Shown here: piece by piece, positions 41,605 to 51,200 of the stretch
Position numbering within the stretch: the first letter of the stretch is position 1
Layout: the number at the start of each line of letters is the position of its first letter
Origin: an uncultured Bacilli bacterium
Lineage (GTDB): Bacteria; Bacillota_I; Bacilli_A; RF39; UBA660
Assembly (NCBI GenBank): GCA_947632085.1
Contig: CANRNY010000005.1
Coordinates: 16,024 to 80,023 of the forward strand
Direction of reading: 5' to 3'
Length of the DNA: 64,000 bases
Notes under the pieces: generated by a model
What the model saw: the letters and a program-made list of their open reading frames with translations, nothing else
Databases searched by the model: none
What the model was told of the DNA's origin: nothing
Program-made: the position numbers and the translations under genes

Positions 41605-43149
41605 ATGAAAAAGCAATTTATTAGATTAAATAATAATGATGAACATTTAAGTATTGGTAATTTATTTAGATTAATAAAGGAATTGTCTAAAAATAAGACT
41701 TCGGCTTTACAGAGTGAGTTATTTTGTACTTTGTTTGAAATTGAAACGATTAATGATACAACTGTAAATAATTATTGTGTAGGTTGTCGTAGTATTGGTA
41801 GTGATTATAAACAAATATATTTAAATAAAGTTAAAAGATATGAAAGAAATAAAGAAGAATTTGCTGATAATATTATAGGTATTGGCGAAATTATTGATGG
41901 AGTTATATATAATATCCACGATAATAAAATATTATTTATTAATAATAATGAAAGTTTAAGAAAGTTAGTTAATAAATTATATAATTTAGCTAAGAATGAT
42001 CGTTTAGTAGATGAAGAATTTACACATAAGATAAAGAGTTTGATTGATAGTAATGATTATTATGAAGCTTTTGTACAATTACTTATTTATATTGTGTTAT
42101 ATAAAAGACAACCTTTATATGAAGATGAACTAAAAAAGGAAGTTATAGATAATGTTTTAAATGATACAAGTATTAGTTCATTAGATTTACAAGAATATTT
42201 ATCTTTAAAATTACGTGAAGGAATTAATTTTGATTATTCAATGAAGGAATTAGCTAAGAAGGGGAATGCTTATGCTAATTTTGAATTAGGATCTAATGAA
42301 TATTATGGGTATGTTAAGGGTTTTCCACGTTATGAAGAAGCTTATAATTATTTAATAAAAGCGGCTTTAATGGATCATGCTAGTGCTAATTATATGATAG
42401 GTAATATGTATATAAAGGGACTTATTGGCAGTCAGAGTAATGATGATTTGCAAAAAGGGTATGAATTTTTACTTAAATCTTATGAGCTTGGTAATGTAGC
42501 GGCTTGTAATCAAATAGGTAATATGTATTTAGATGGGGTATATCCATTAAAAGTTAATCAAGATGAAGCGATTAAATATTTTATAAAAGCAGCAGATAAG
42601 TCATATGCTTTTGCTTTAAATAATTTAGGTAAATTAAAAGAAAGAGAAAATAATTATCAAGAAGCTTTTGATTATTACTTAAAATCAGCTATTTTAGGAG
42701 AGAGTTGGGCTTGTAATAAAGTAGGAGAGTATTATCGTTTAGGAAAAATAGAAAAAAATATGGAAAAAGCATTTAGTTTTTATAATCAGGCTTTAGAAAG
42801 TAATTATCGAACATTATGTTATTATGCGTATTATAATTTAGCTAAATACTTTTATATGGATGGTAATATAGCAATAGGGGTTAAAAAAGATCAAGATAAG
42901 GCTTTAGAATACTTAAAAATAGCGAGTGATAATAATCTTTTAGTAGCGACATTAGAAATATTTTATTTTTTAGTAAATAAATATTTAGAAAATAAAGATA
43001 GTAATGTAATGAATGAAACAATGATATATAAAGAAAAGATAGAAAATAGTTCTTTATATGATGATAAAATGCGAAAAGAAATAGAGAATAATTTAGAAAA
43101 AATAAAAAATGTCAAAAAAATTGATTTGAGTTGTTTAAACGAGGTATAA
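41605..43149 (+). CDS. SEL1-repeat protein with uncharacterised N-terminal domain
   Basis: This is a 514-aa soluble protein. The N-terminal ~190 residues form a domain I cannot name, with the notable stretch NDTTVNNYCVGCRSIGSDYK (~52). From ~215 to ~465 there are six or so SEL1-type helical repeats, for example YANFELGSNEYYG, ASANYMIGNMYIKG, AACNQIGNMYLDG, FALNNLGKL, ACNKVGEYYRLG. SEL1 repeats bind protein partners. There are no membrane spans. The gene has a compact promoter and stands alone before hemW. Confidence 0.85.
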   Translation: MKKQFIRLNNNDEHLSIGNLFRLIKELSKNKTSALQSELFCTLFEIETINDTTVNNYCVGCRSIGSDYKQIYLNKVKRYERNKEEFADNIIGIGEIIDGVIYNIHDNKILFINNNESLRKLVNKLYNLAKNDRLVDEEFTHKIKSLIDSNDYYEAFVQLLIYIVLYKRQPLYEDELKKEVIDNVLNDTSISSLDLQEYLSLKLREGINFDYSMKELAKKGNAYANFELGSNEYYGYVKGFPRYEEAYNYLIKAALMDHASANYMIGNMYIKGLIGSQSNDDLQKGYEFLLKSYELGNVAACNQIGNMYLDGVYPLKVNQDEAIKYFIKAADKSYAFALNNLGKLKERENNYQEAFDYYLKSAILGESWACNKVGEYYRLGKIEKNMEKAFSFYNQALESNYRTLCYYAYYNLAKYFYMDGNIAIGVKKDQDKALEYLKIASDNNLLVATLEIFYFLVNKYLENKDSNVMNETMIYKEKIENSSLYDDKMRKEIENNLEKIKNVKKIDLSCLNEV

Positions 43150-43172
43150 AAGTAGAAAATAAGATTAATGAT

Positions 43173-43181
43173 TGATATAAT
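43173..43181 (+). promoter_or_regulatory. Extended -10 promoter of hemW
   Basis: TGATATAAT lies 23 bases before the hemW ATG at 43205. Confidence 0.5.
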
Positions 43182-43204
43182 ATAAGAGGTAAGGTTGTGG
43201 TTTT

Positions 43205-44287
43205 ATGGAAAGCGTTTATATACATATTCCATTTTGTAAAAGTATTTGTAGTTATTGTGACTTTTGTAAGGTTTTATACCATGGCCCATGGGTAGTACAA
43301 TATTTAAATGCTTTACTGACAGAGATTAAAGATAAATATGATGGAGAAGTAATTAAAACAATGTATATTGGTGGGGGAACTCCTTCGTCTTTAGATATGA
43401 AAGATTTAAAATATTTATTTGATATAATTGGTAAATTTAACTTAGCTGATGATTTAGAATTTACTTTTGAATGTAATTTAAACGATATAACAGAAGAATT
43501 ATTAGTCTTTTTAAAGGAACATCGTGTTAATAGATTAAGTATTGGTATCGAATCTTTTAATCCTAAGAAATTAGAGTTTATGGAAAGAAGTCATACCTTT
43601 GATGATGCAGTTAAAAAGATGAAATTAATGCGTAAGATAGGATTTGATAATATTAATGTTGATTTTATATATGGAATACCTAAAGAATCAATAAGAATGA
43701 TGAAAAAAGATTTAGATATGGTATTAAAATTAAATCCTGATCATGTTAGTACATATTCTTTAATTGTTGAAGATAATACGAAAATAGGAATTAGTGGAAT
43801 TGTACCTATTCCGGAAGAATTAGATGCTTCAATGTATGAATATGTTTGTGAAAAGTTAGAAATTAAAAATTATGAACACTATGAAGTATCTAACTTTGCT
43901 TTAAAGGGGAAGAAAAGTAAACATAATTTAAATTATTGGGATAATAATGAATATTATGGTTTTGGTTTAGGAGCTTCGGGATATATTCATGGTGTTAGAT
44001 ATGAAAATACTCGTAGTTTAACTAAATATCTTAATGGTGAATTCTTACTTAAAGAAGAAGTATTAAGTAAAGAAGATAAGATGTATAATGAATTAATGCT
44101 AGGATTTAGAAAAATGGAAGGGATTAATTTAAAAGAATTTTTTAGAAAATATGAAGTTAATATGCAAGAAGTATTTGATTTAAAAGAAGCTTTAGATGAA
44201 GAAGAATTAATAGTAGATGGTGAATATATTTATATTAATCCTGAATATATATATGTAATGAATGAAATATTAATTAAAATATTATAA
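43205..44287 (+). CDS. hemW: HemW-like radical SAM protein
   Basis: The 360-aa radical SAM enzyme has the motif CKSICSYCDFC (C-x3-C-x2-C-x-F, ~10), the GGGTPSSL block (~58) and RLSIGIESF (~110). The C-terminal HemW region has NYWDNNEYYGFGLGASGY. HemW is thought to be a heme chaperone related to, but distinct from, coproporphyrinogen dehydrogenase. No other heme genes are seen here. Its normal partners lepA and hrcA lie 11.5 kb before and 9.8 kb after. Confidence 0.92.
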   Translation: MESVYIHIPFCKSICSYCDFCKVLYHGPWVVQYLNALLTEIKDKYDGEVIKTMYIGGGTPSSLDMKDLKYLFDIIGKFNLADDLEFTFECNLNDITEELLVFLKEHRVNRLSIGIESFNPKKLEFMERSHTFDDAVKKMKLMRKIGFDNINVDFIYGIPKESIRMMKKDLDMVLKLNPDHVSTYSLIVEDNTKIGISGIVPIPEELDASMYEYVCEKLEIKNYEHYEVSNFALKGKKSKHNLNYWDNNEYYGFGLGASGYIHGVRYENTRSLTKYLNGEFLLKEEVLSKEDKMYNELMLGFRKMEGINLKEFFRKYEVNMQEVFDLKEALDEEELIVDGEYIYINPEYIYVMNEILIKIL

Positions 44288-44308
44288 AAAACTCAGATGA
44301 GTTTTTTT
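44286..44308 (+). terminator. Intrinsic terminator of hemW
   Basis: AAAAACTC and GAGTTTTT around a 4-base loop, followed by Ts; it begins at the stop codon. Confidence 0.8.
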
Positions 44309-44346
44309 ATTTTGAATAAAAATTTATGTTGTATTAAATTGAAATA

Positions 44347-44355
44347 TGATATAAT
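44347..44355 (+). promoter_or_regulatory. Extended -10 promoter of the 44385 gene
   Basis: TGATATAAT, then AAAGGTGG (44369-44376) before the ATG. Confidence 0.55.
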
Positions 44356-44384
44356 CTTCTTAGATTAGAAAGGTGGTCAATATA

Positions 44385-46700
44385 ATGGATGAAGATTTAG
44401 AAAAGACAAAACCTATTACGACACTGAAAGATCTAGAAGAAAATGAAGAGGGTAAAGATGAAGAAGTCCTTAGTCGAGTTGCAAAGAATCAAACTAAGGT
44501 TGAAGACGAATTAGATAAGGAAAAGGAAGAGGAAGCAGAAGAGGCATTAGCAGAAAAAAATATTGCAATGGCTGAAGCTTTAATAAATGAAGAAGAACAA
44601 GAAAAAGAAGATAAACAAGATGAGAAAGAAGAAAATTCTGAAGAACTTCCTTCAAAGAAAGAAAATATCTTTACTAAATTAAAAGAAAAATGGAATAAAT
44701 TGGATAAAAAGAAAAAAATAATAGTCATTTGTGTGGCAGTACTTTTACTTGCTTTAATTATTGGCGGAATTATTTTCCTAGTTATTATGCTAAATAAAGA
44801 TAAACCAGGAGATACTGATCAAACTCCTGAACCAATAGTTGAAGAAGCACCAGTATTAGCTGATAATTTCTATTATAAAGAAGGTAAATTATACTTCTTA
44901 GGTGAAAATGGAGAAGAAGTAGGAACTTATGAATGTGAAAATAAATCATCTTCATTATGTTATGTTGGTTTTAATAAAGCAAATGATACATTTGATGTTC
45001 CTGTGTTATTAGACGAAGAAAATAAGACAAAAGATCAAAGATATCCAATCGTAAATGATAGTTATGCATACGTTGTTGATAATAAAGATGAAAATGCAAC
45101 AACTGTTAAGTTATATTCTATTCAAGAACAAAAAGTATTAAATGAATATAAAGATGTTAAAACTTATGATGGTAATTATGCAATTGTAGCAACTGATACA
45201 AAATATGGCTTAATAAAAGTTGAAGATGGAGTTACTGTTTTAATAGAAGAACAATATGATTACTTAGGAATGATTAATGGCGAAAATAACTTAATTGCTA
45301 AATATAATAAAGGTTATAAAGTTATTGATAAAAATAATCGTAGTTTAAGTAGTAATTTTAGTTCAAGTTATGAAATAAAAAATTATAATGATAACTTTGT
45401 AGTAGTAAAAGTATCTGGAGATTATGCAGTATATGATTATAAAGCTAAATTAATTAAAAATGATTATAATTTTATTACAGTTAAAGATAATTATGTATTC
45501 TTAGTAAAAGAAGATAAGTTATATGTTATTGATAAAGATAAAAAGAAATATAATGAAGGCAATATAAGATTAAAAAATAAAAATTATGTTAAAAATTATA
45601 TATATGATAGTGAAGGTCAATTACTTGATACTAAATTAAGTTTTGATATTAATACAACTAATAAAAATGATATTCAAATTTATGTTTATGAAGATGGTAA
45701 TACTGAACCAGAAGTAAAGACAATAAAAATTGTGGAATCATTAGTTAATGAAAAGTATGATTATGTAAATTATTTTGATGGAACTTTATTCTTCTATGAT
45801 GATACAGAGAAAGAAAATTTGATTGGTTCATATCCTTGTTCTAATTCTAATGAGGTTAAGAGCGCTGATGATGAATATAGAACATGTTTCTTAGCTACTG
45901 ATACATCATATGAAGATAATGATATGATTCAAGTTGGTGATATTAATAGAAGAAGTCGTGTACCAATTATTAATAAAAAATTTGTCTTTGTAGCTGATGG
46001 TACTAATAATATAATATTATATGATTTAAAAGCTAAAAGAGCATTAGTAGATAATGGTTATACAACTATTAATTCTTATACAGCAAGTAATGATAATAAA
46101 GTAACTTTATATAATGGTAAGATAGATATAATTGCTTTAGGTAAAAAAGGCAAATACGGAATGTTAACTATTGATGGGGAAAATGTTAGTACGAAGTATA
46201 GCTTTAATTACAATAAAATGGAAAAAATAGGTGATTATGTTCTAGTTTTAGATACAACTAATAAATGGAAAATACTATTTAGTAGTTCTTATGAATCATA
46301 TGGATTTGATAGTAAGATTAGAGGTTATTATAGAGGAAATAATACATTAATATATTATAAAGTTAAAAATGGCGATAAATATGCTGTTTATGATATTAAT
46401 GGAACACAGGTAGTTAGTGAATTATTTAAATATGTTGAATTATATGGTACTTATTTTGCAGGTATTAATAGTAATTCAGAATTAAATATTTATGATTATC
46501 AAGGTAATAAGATAAGTAGAGAAGGAATTAAAATAGGTGATTATTCTTACTATAATACTTTAACACCAGCATTTAAGGTTAATAAAGTTGGTGATAATTA
46601 TGTAGTATCAGTATATGATGGAACTACTTATACAGATAAAGTGGTTGAAAAAGATATAGCATTTGTGGAAGATACTCAACCATCACCAGAAGAGGAATAG
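44385..46700 (+). CDS. Large single-pass membrane protein with duplicated extracytoplasmic domain
   Basis: The 771-aa protein has a very acidic cytoplasmic N terminus likely to be coiled coil (~10-100), one membrane span (~112-137), and a long outer region. That region is two related halves. The first starts DNFYYKEGKLYFLGENG with a GTYECENKSSSLC Cys pair (~160-185). The second starts VNYFDGTLFFYDD with IGSYPCSN and RTCFL (~465-500). Each is followed by short WG-like beta repeats (KYGLIKVEDG, KYGMLTIDGE), suggesting two beta-propellers. Function unknown. ATG 44385 after AAAGGTGG is used; GTG 44373 lies in that site. Confidence 0.75.
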   Translation: MDEDLEKTKPITTLKDLEENEEGKDEEVLSRVAKNQTKVEDELDKEKEEEAEEALAEKNIAMAEALINEEEQEKEDKQDEKEENSEELPSKKENIFTKLKEKWNKLDKKKKIIVICVAVLLLALIIGGIIFLVIMLNKDKPGDTDQTPEPIVEEAPVLADNFYYKEGKLYFLGENGEEVGTYECENKSSSLCYVGFNKANDTFDVPVLLDEENKTKDQRYPIVNDSYAYVVDNKDENATTVKLYSIQEQKVLNEYKDVKTYDGNYAIVATDTKYGLIKVEDGVTVLIEEQYDYLGMINGENNLIAKYNKGYKVIDKNNRSLSSNFSSSYEIKNYNDNFVVVKVSGDYAVYDYKAKLIKNDYNFITVKDNYVFLVKEDKLYVIDKDKKKYNEGNIRLKNKNYVKNYIYDSEGQLLDTKLSFDINTTNKNDIQIYVYEDGNTEPEVKTIKIVESLVNEKYDYVNYFDGTLFFYDDTEKENLIGSYPCSNSNEVKSADDEYRTCFLATDTSYEDNDMIQVGDINRRSRVPIINKKFVFVADGTNNIILYDLKAKRALVDNGYTTINSYTASNDNKVTLYNGKIDIIALGKKGKYGMLTIDGENVSTKYSFNYNKMEKIGDYVLVLDTTNKWKILFSSSYESYGFDSKIRGYYRGNNTLIYYKVKNGDKYAVYDINGTQVVSELFKYVELYGTYFAGINSNSELNIYDYQGNKISREGIKIGDYSYYNTLTPAFKVNKVGDNYVVSVYDGTTYTDKVVEKDIAFVEDTQPSPEEE

Positions 46701-46711
46701 TAAAGCATAAG

Positions 46712-46741
46712 TAAAAAAGGAACAATATTGTTCCTTTTTTT
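46712..46741 (+). terminator. Intrinsic terminator of the 44385 gene
   Basis: AAAAAAGGAACA and TGTTCC with a 4-base loop and seven Ts; strong. Confidence 0.85.
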
Positions 46742-46762
46742 AAGAGACTAATGTATAATGTA

Positions 46763-46798
46763 TGGTATAAGATAAGTTAGGATAGAGGTTATATAACC
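46763..46798 (+). promoter_or_regulatory. Promoter region with 12-bp palindrome before the 46812 operon
   Basis: TGGTATAAG (46763-46771) is a possible extended -10, with TATAAT at 46754-46759 as an alternative. GGTTATATAACC (46787-46798) is a perfect palindrome just downstream of the expected start and before the weak ribosome site. It could be an operator. Confidence 0.45.
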
Positions 46799-46811
46799 AA
46801 GTAGTGATAGT

Positions 46812-48248
46812 ATGGTAAAAAAAAGTAAGAAAAAGAAATTATTAAATAATAAGTTAGTACTAACATATTTTATAGTCTTTCTATTAGTAGACTTATTAAT
46901 TATTATCGCCTTGTTATATAACAGTAATGATAAAAACATTAAGTATCCAATCGTGTTTAATACTAAAGATTCTATGTTGTATTTAGGAACAGAGAAAAGT
47001 AATAAAAAGGGAAGCATAGAATTAACTAAAAAGACAAATGGCCAAAAAATATTATATTCTAATAATTCAGGAAGATATGTTTTATATAAAGATGATATAT
47101 CTTTAAAGATGTATGATTTAAGAACTAATAAAAAAGTAGATTTATTATCAAAAGTTAATTATTATGATTTTACTTTAGATGATAAAAATATTATAATGAC
47201 TGATCTTAAAAAGAACTTATATTATTTTAGTTTAAAGAAGAAAAAAGGTTATTTAATTGATGATAGTGTTGATATGGTATATACACATAGTAATGATTAT
47301 GTATTATATATGAAAGATAATTCACTATATGTAGCAAGATTAAATAATAAAAAGACAGAAATAAATAAGATAACAGATAATTATGTAACTAATTTTAAAT
47401 TTAATCAAAAGGGAGATAAAGTTTATTTCTTAAATAATGATGAACAATTTATTGAGTATGTAATAAAGGATAAGAAGTTAAATGTAATAGATGAAAAGGT
47501 TAGAGCTTTCTATTGTAAAAATAATTGTGATAACTATTATTACATAACAACAAAGGATAATAATACATTAAAGTATTATAAAGATGAAAAGAGTAAGGTA
47601 ATAGATAATAAGGTTAAAGAAGTAAATTATTCGAATGATATAGAAGATCAAGTTGTTTATACTAAAGAAAATGATACAAATTATGAAATGTATTATAAAG
47701 AAAAAAAGAATGATATTGTTAAAATAGATAATTTAAATGATATTAGAGATATTCAAGTATATAAAAATAATTATATTTATTATATAAATGATGCTAATGA
47801 ACTTAAATATACTGTAGTTAATAAAGGTCAACTTAAAGATAATAAAGTATTAGCAAATAATGTTAGTGGCTACTTATATTTATATAAAAATGGATGTTTT
47901 TATGTAGCAGATGTTAATGAAGAACAAATTGGGACTTTATATGTAGTTAATAAAGATAAAGTAAAAGAAGTAGATAAGGAAGTTAGTAATAATTTGTTGT
48001 TTATTAATAAAGATAATAATAAAGTTTACTATTATAAAAATTATGGTAGTGTTGGAGACTTATATGTTAGTAATGGGAAAAAGAATAAGTTGATAGATAG
48101 TAATATATATGATTTCCAATATATTAATGATAAGTTTATTTATTATTTAAAAGATTATAATATTTCTTCAGGATATGGAACTTTATATTTATATAAGAAT
48201 AAAGCAATTAAGATAGCTAGCGATGTTGTAAGTATTGTAAAAAGATAG
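46812..48248 (+). CDS. Single-pass membrane protein with beta-propeller-like extracytoplasmic region
   Basis: The 478-aa protein has a basic N terminus, one span (~17-36), then ~440 Lys/Asn/Tyr-rich residues made of short repeated beta strands (YYFSLKKKKGYL, YVLYMKDNSLYVARL, VYFLNNDEQFIEY). The pattern resembles DUF5050/WD-like propellers. It has a Cys pair in YCKNNCDNY. No family can be named with confidence. The gene is 23 bases before the 1520-residue surface protein gene, so the two are co-transcribed and probably act together at the surface. Confidence 0.7.
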   Translation: MVKKSKKKKLLNNKLVLTYFIVFLLVDLLIIIALLYNSNDKNIKYPIVFNTKDSMLYLGTEKSNKKGSIELTKKTNGQKILYSNNSGRYVLYKDDISLKMYDLRTNKKVDLLSKVNYYDFTLDDKNIIMTDLKKNLYYFSLKKKKGYLIDDSVDMVYTHSNDYVLYMKDNSLYVARLNNKKTEINKITDNYVTNFKFNQKGDKVYFLNNDEQFIEYVIKDKKLNVIDEKVRAFYCKNNCDNYYYITTKDNNTLKYYKDEKSKVIDNKVKEVNYSNDIEDQVVYTKENDTNYEMYYKEKKNDIVKIDNLNDIRDIQVYKNNYIYYINDANELKYTVVNKGQLKDNKVLANNVSGYLYLYKNGCFYVADVNEEQIGTLYVVNKDKVKEVDKEVSNNLLFINKDNNKVYYYKNYGSVGDLYVSNGKKNKLIDSNIYDFQYINDKFIYYLKDYNISSGYGTLYLYKNKAIKIASDVVSIVKR

Positions 48249-48271
48249 TTGTAAGTGTGGTGTATTAGTAA

Positions 48272-51200
48272 ATGAAAAATGAAAAGATTAAAATTAAATT
48301 TGATTTAAGGAAAGTAATAATATTATCTGTATTATTTGCAGTTATTCCTTTATTAGCTGCGGTTATATTATCTACATCTTATTCAGTATCTCCTTCTGAT
48401 TATGAAGCTAAAAGTAATGGGTTAGGAACATTAACTCTAACGTGGCTTGAAGGAACTGAAGCTTATGCAGGTAAAGTTGATGATAATGGAGTTCTGCAAA
48501 TTAATCCAACAGCTAATAATGTTTATAATGAGAAAAGTAATACTGGTGGTGGAGCACGTGTTTCATATCAGTTAGCATTTAATATGGGTGGTAGTGAAAC
48601 AGCACAACCAGGAGAAATTACAATAAAAATTCCTAAATATGTATTTTTTGATCGTGAAAATCAACCAATAGAAGATCAAATAATAGATATTCCATTAGTA
48701 ATGGCACCAGAAGCAAAAGGAACTGGTTTTAACTATAAATTTGAGACAGATGAAGATGGTAATGAGTTTATTGTTTTACAAAATTATGAAAAAATTCCAC
48801 CTTCATATATGTTTGAGGCTTCATTAACTTGGATATTACTAAAACCATCTACAGTTAAGAACCATTATACTAATGAAATAACTGGTACTGTTGATGTTGA
48901 TTTTAATAGTGATGGTATTATAGATAGTTCTTCAACTTCTAATGCAATAAAATTGGAATTTAATTCACATGTTGAAGTAAGAAGTGTTTCAAAAAATTAT
49001 ACAACACATATTGATCCAGATGCTGGGGGAAACACGAATGTATATTATGAATGGCAAGATAAATGGGTAGATGAATTAAAACCAGATGAAGCGGATAAAT
49101 ATGTTTATGCTGTTTCTTATTCAGAGGTTTATGTATATTATGCAACAGAACCATATACACTTACGGTTAAAGATGAAGTAACTGATGAATTAGGTGGAGA
49201 AGTAATAGGTTATTGTAAATATAGTAGTCGTAATAATGAAACAACAATGGGATATGGTGAAAGTGCTAGTAGTTGTTTTTCTAAAAATAATAATGGTTCT
49301 ACTTCTAATAGTGCCAGTGCTAGTCGTAAGCCTTCTAAAGAACCAATTGCTATACCAATCGATTCACCTAGTTCTTCTAATGATGATTTCTATTATTATT
49401 ATTTCTTAGTTAAGTATCCAAAAGATGTAATGACGGATGGATCTCCTCACGAAATGAAAAATACGGTTACAGCAACGGCTTTAGGAGTAGATGGTGATGA
49501 AAGCTCTAAAACAGCTAATTTAACGAAGTCATATACATATTCTTTTATTGATCCACAAGAAAAGGTCGATGAACCTGGTTTTCTTCCAACTAGACATATA
49601 ACTAATTATAAATCTGGTAATCGTACGGTTGATGGTGGAATCAATATGTTAGAGTCTAATAATGATGGATATACGATTGATATGGGATATACTGAATATT
49701 CTAGTAGTCGTTATAATTATTCTTTTGGAGGTAGTATTCAAGATTATCGATTGACTATAAAGGATGAGGCTAGTGATGATAGTATAGATCCAGATGATTA
49801 TGGTAAAAGAGAATGGACTGCTGGGGTAGTAGATGATATAGTATTATTTGGTAATTCAGATATTGGATATAAGAAAATAGGATATAAAGATTATGAAATG
49901 ACAGTTTTAACAGTTTCTTCTTATACAGTATATGATTATGTATATACGGAAACAAAATCTTATAATCCTTCAAATAAGGTGACTACTATAACAAAAGGTT
50001 ATCAATATCAAGCAGTTGATGACTATTCTTTAATACCTGAAATAGAACTTTATTATAAAGTAAATGGTGATGAGTGGTTATCTTTAGGAAAGATTAAATT
50101 TACTGATTCTTCTCATTATACTTATACTGATTCTTTAGGAAATACTATTAATGCGACGACTTCTAGTTCCGAAAGGCCAAAAATACCTCTTCCAGAGGGA
50201 ACAACAGCTGTAAAAGGTGAAGTTAATTCACATTATGGAAGAATTAGTTTAACATTTAGATCAGAAATGAAGATAATTAATTCGGAATTATTACGTTCAA
50301 TAATTAAAGATCAAGATAATGCTAGAGCTTATAATATTAGTACAGCTTTTTCTAGAGATGATAAAGGTACTTACTATGGAACTTTTCAGAGTAATGAATA
50401 TAATTCTTCTAGTTATGATGCTTTAGAAAATACTTATAAAGACTTAGTTGATAAAATGGATATGGAAGTATATGGTAAAGTAATGGGTCATGGATATGAT
50501 AAAGATACCTATACAAGAATAAAAGGTGGAGCTACTCATCAAAATAAATGGGTAACTTATACTAATGATGTTGCTAATCGTCGAATAAGAGCTAATTATA
50601 CGGCTTATGCAGTTGAATATTTAACTTATGATAATACTATTTTGGATAGTGAAACTGTATTAAAATATAATTTAATAAATGAACAAAGAGTTGGAACGTT
50701 CTATGATTTATTACCAATAGGTATGACTGTTGATGTAGATACAGTTAAAGTTCAAACGTTTAAAGATTCATCGTATACTTTATCATCGTCTTCTGATGAA
50801 GCTGGTGTTGGAACAGAGATCCCAGCAACTGTATCTTTTGTAGATAATTGGCAAAATTCTGGACGAATGATGATGATTGTAAGAGCAGTTGTTCCAGATG
50901 AATTAAATAATTATTATACAGTTAAAAGTTCAAGTTCATCAGGAAATAATTCTAGTAGAGTATTCTCAGGTATGACACTAAGATTTGTTGGTAATTATAG
51001 TTGGGATTGTTTCTATGATTATGGAACAAGTTTAACTAATACGGTAGCTTATAAATCTGGTAATGGAAGATTATCTAGTGGATATCCAGATGATGCTACT
51101 TCGCAAACATCTTTAGCATTAAAAGATTATATGAGTGACTTAGACCAAGATGGTAATCCAGTTGAAACAACAGTTAATGATACAGTTTATGCCCAAAGAA

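Noticed and set aside
46748..47017. Minus-strand 89-codon frame with hydrophobic residues
   Set aside because: It overlaps the promoter and N terminus of the 46812 gene in antisense; the hydrophobic look comes from the complement of Lys/Asn-rich codons.
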